In this document: piece by piece, positions 62,710 to 64,000 of the stretch | Position numbering within the stretch: position 1 is the stretch's first letter | How the letters are laid out: each line of letters begins with the position of its first letter | Origin: Methanohalobium evestigatum Z-7303 | GTDB lineage: Archaea; Halobacteriota; Methanosarcinia; Methanosarcinales; Methanosarcinaceae | NCBI RefSeq assembly: GCF_000196655.1 | Contig: NC_014253.1 | Coordinates: forward strand, 620,001 to 684,000 | Reading direction: 5' to 3' | DNA length: 64,000 nucleotides | Program-made: the position numbers and the translations under genes | The notes under the pieces: model-generated | What the model was told of the DNA's origin: nothing | The model's database searches: none | What the model saw: only the letters and a program-made list of their open reading frames with translations

Positions 62710-64000
62710 TTATGTATTTATAAAATAGCGTTTGTATCTACCCTTCTTCTGAGAATATATATGGGATTGGTTTTCCAGTTTATCAAGAATTTCAGACAAA
62801 TTTTTAGATATTGTATTGCCGTCGGAATCCGACTGTTTTTCCAACTGTTTAAAGGTAGCTGTTTCCATATTTTTAAGCGTTTCAAAAACAGTTAAATCAT
62901 CGTTGTCTAATTCACCATCAGTATTATTGATATCTGGTTGTATGGATGTATCCTGAATATTTGATATCTGGGTTTTTATGGACGAGAGTTCATCCTCAAT
63001 TTTTGTTAATTTGTCATCATCAACTTTATTCTCAAGCACGGATTGTATATTTTCAAGTGATTCCAGTATTTCTTGTTTAAACGATGTTAAATCATTGTTC
63101 ATATTCTGGATTTTTTCATCCATTTCCATGAGATCATTTCTTTCTGCTTTTGCATCCAATCTGCTTTCCAAATCCGTTTCATAAGTTTCCGTATCATTAT
63201 CTGGTGAATTTTGAATATCTGCAAGTCTTTTATTCAATGTTTTGATAGCACGGGTATGCAGATTTATAGCATTGGTCATTTCTTCAATCTGGTTATTGAT
63301 TGCGGATATGTTTTCAGAGTTGTTATCAATACTTTCTGATTGTTTATTTTGTATTTCGTTTATAGATTCCAGGTCTCTGGAAAGGTTTGATGTTTTATCT
63401 TTGAGATCTATCAGTGAATCATTCAACTCGTTTAATTTTGTTTCATGAATTGTTACCTTATCAACTGCATATTCAAGGCTACCGGTCTCCACAAAAGACC
63501 TGAAATCCCGACCTTCATAACTTGGGACATACACAGATAGTTTATTGTAAAGTTCAACATACGTTCCATGTATCTGCTTTCTTGATACCAGTTTTGATTC
63601 AACAGCCTCTGAGAGTTTTTTTACCATAAACCTGTTGTTTTCAAACCTGAAAAAATCCACACCCGGGCTTGATTCCCTGACTTCTCCTATCGCAGAATTT
63701 ACTATATTGGATACTTCATGTTTCCCGTAGACATCAAGCATAGCAGACAGTAGGTCATTTAATGTTTTTGCGTAGGTAATCTCAAGTACATCTGGAGGGA
63801 TTTTTCCTGGATCCACTCCTTTTTTGTTTAATGCATCTTCTTCTTTGGCAATCCTTTTAAGACGTTTTGAAAAACTGTTAAAACTATAGTTTAATTGATT
63901 GAAATCATCATAATTAGTTTTAGTTTTAACATCATCTTTTAATTGTGATATCGTTTGGCTGTTAGAGTCTGTACGTTCATCAACATATTGTTGCAGATTT
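62710..64000 (-). CDS. Long coiled-coil protein, 5' part outside window
   Basis: The frame is open from 62710 to the right edge (64000) with no start in between that is clearly right (GTG 63816 is possible). The visible 430 residues include a mixed domain (about residues 60-150 from the edge, with VLEITYAKTLNDLLSAMLDV) and a long coiled coil (LNELNDSLIDLKDKTSNLSR, then RLDAKAERNDLMEMDEKIQN). The C terminus is polar and basic (SQKKGRYKRYFINT). No family known to me. A structural, chromosome-associated or motility-linked role cannot be told apart. Confidence 0.7.
   Translation of the reverse strand, partial: NLQQYVDERTDSNSQTISQLKDDVKTKTNYDDFNQLNYSFNSFSKRLKRIAKEEDALNKKGVDPGKIPPDVLEITYAKTLNDLLSAMLDVYGKHEVSNIVNSAIGEVRESSPGVDFFRFENNRFMVKKLSEAVESKLVSRKQIHGTYVELYNKLSVYVPSYEGRDFRSFVETGSLEYAVDKVTIHETKLNELNDSLIDLKDKTSNLSRDLESINEIQNKQSESIDNNSENISAINNQIEEMTNAINLHTRAIKTLNKRLADIQNSPDNDTETYETDLESRLDAKAERNDLMEMDEKIQNMNNDLTSFKQEILESLENIQSVLENKVDDDKLTKIEDELSSIKTQISNIQDTSIQPDINNTDGELDNDDLTVFETLKNMETATFKQLEKQSDSDGNTISKNLSEILDKLENQSHIYSQKKGRYKRYFINT

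Overview
The window looks like chromosome of a methanogenic archaeon of the Methanosarcinales, probably a halophilic or salt-tolerant Methanosarcinaceae. The evidence is the archaeal core set (MCM helicase, aCPSF2-type beta-CASP nuclease, archaeal topoisomerase IA, RIO2, aTrm56, NcsA, AMP phosphorylase, DUF460) together with methanogen-associated families (F420-dependent sulfite reductase-like protein, hexulose-6-phosphate synthase/RraA fusion, DUF2111, DUF1699-like). The genus cannot be fixed from the sequence alone. No tRNA, rRNA or CRISPR array was seen.

Region 1 (1-6.6 kb, minus strand) is a tightly packed operon of an integrated plasmid or virus. It has an MCM-type helicase, GGTATC repeats that may be an origin or operator, a ribbon-helix-helix regulator, and a run of very small zinc-finger proteins whose stops and starts overlap; some are tandem paralogues. 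Region 2 (6.7-13.7 kb) is a lower-GC defence island: a second RHH regulator, a zinc-finger protein, a DUF6978-like/DUF1828 pair, an AbiTii-like protein, a PD-(D/E)xK nuclease protein and a convergent restriction endonuclease/adenine methylase pair. Decayed copies of the tail of the zinc-finger gene lie between modules like scars. Region 3 (13.9-16.4 kb) has small proteins sharing a WIPK motif and strong RNA hairpins.

Region 4 (16.5-20.3 kb) is a decaying COG1361/FtsX-type ABC transporter operon joined to a TnpB transposon. Region 5 (20.3-29.6 kb) has redox and RNA-modification genes: cupin, hybrid-cluster protein with a divergent HxlR regulator, NcsA, TctA-like permease, aTrm56, AMP phosphorylase and an Fsr-like sulfite reductase preceded by a palindrome. 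Region 6 (29.6-33.6 kb) is a surface protein of 330-bp near-identical repeats, broken by a frameshift. Region 7 (33.7-41.8 kb) has prephenate dehydratase and a MoxR-DUF58-BatA-VWA operon. Region 8 (42-53.4 kb) has DJ-1/PfpI, an A24 prepilin peptidase, HPS-RraA, a SLOG protein, topA-aCPSF2, a subtilase, MobA and DUF2148. Region 9 (53.4-60.2 kb) has a zinc-less TnpB element, an IS6-family element inserted at its very end, DUF460, RIO2 and a dead TnpB. Region 10 (60.3-64 kb) has DUF2111, thioredoxin reductase, a small thioredoxin, an acetyltransferase and a coiled-coil protein cut by the window edge.

The most interesting signals are three intergenic loci (about 15.7, 41.9 and 49.9 kb) sharing a C-rich motif and strong stems, which look like one unannotated small-RNA family; two very different TnpB genes riding on the same transposon ends; and the scar-like modular defence island.
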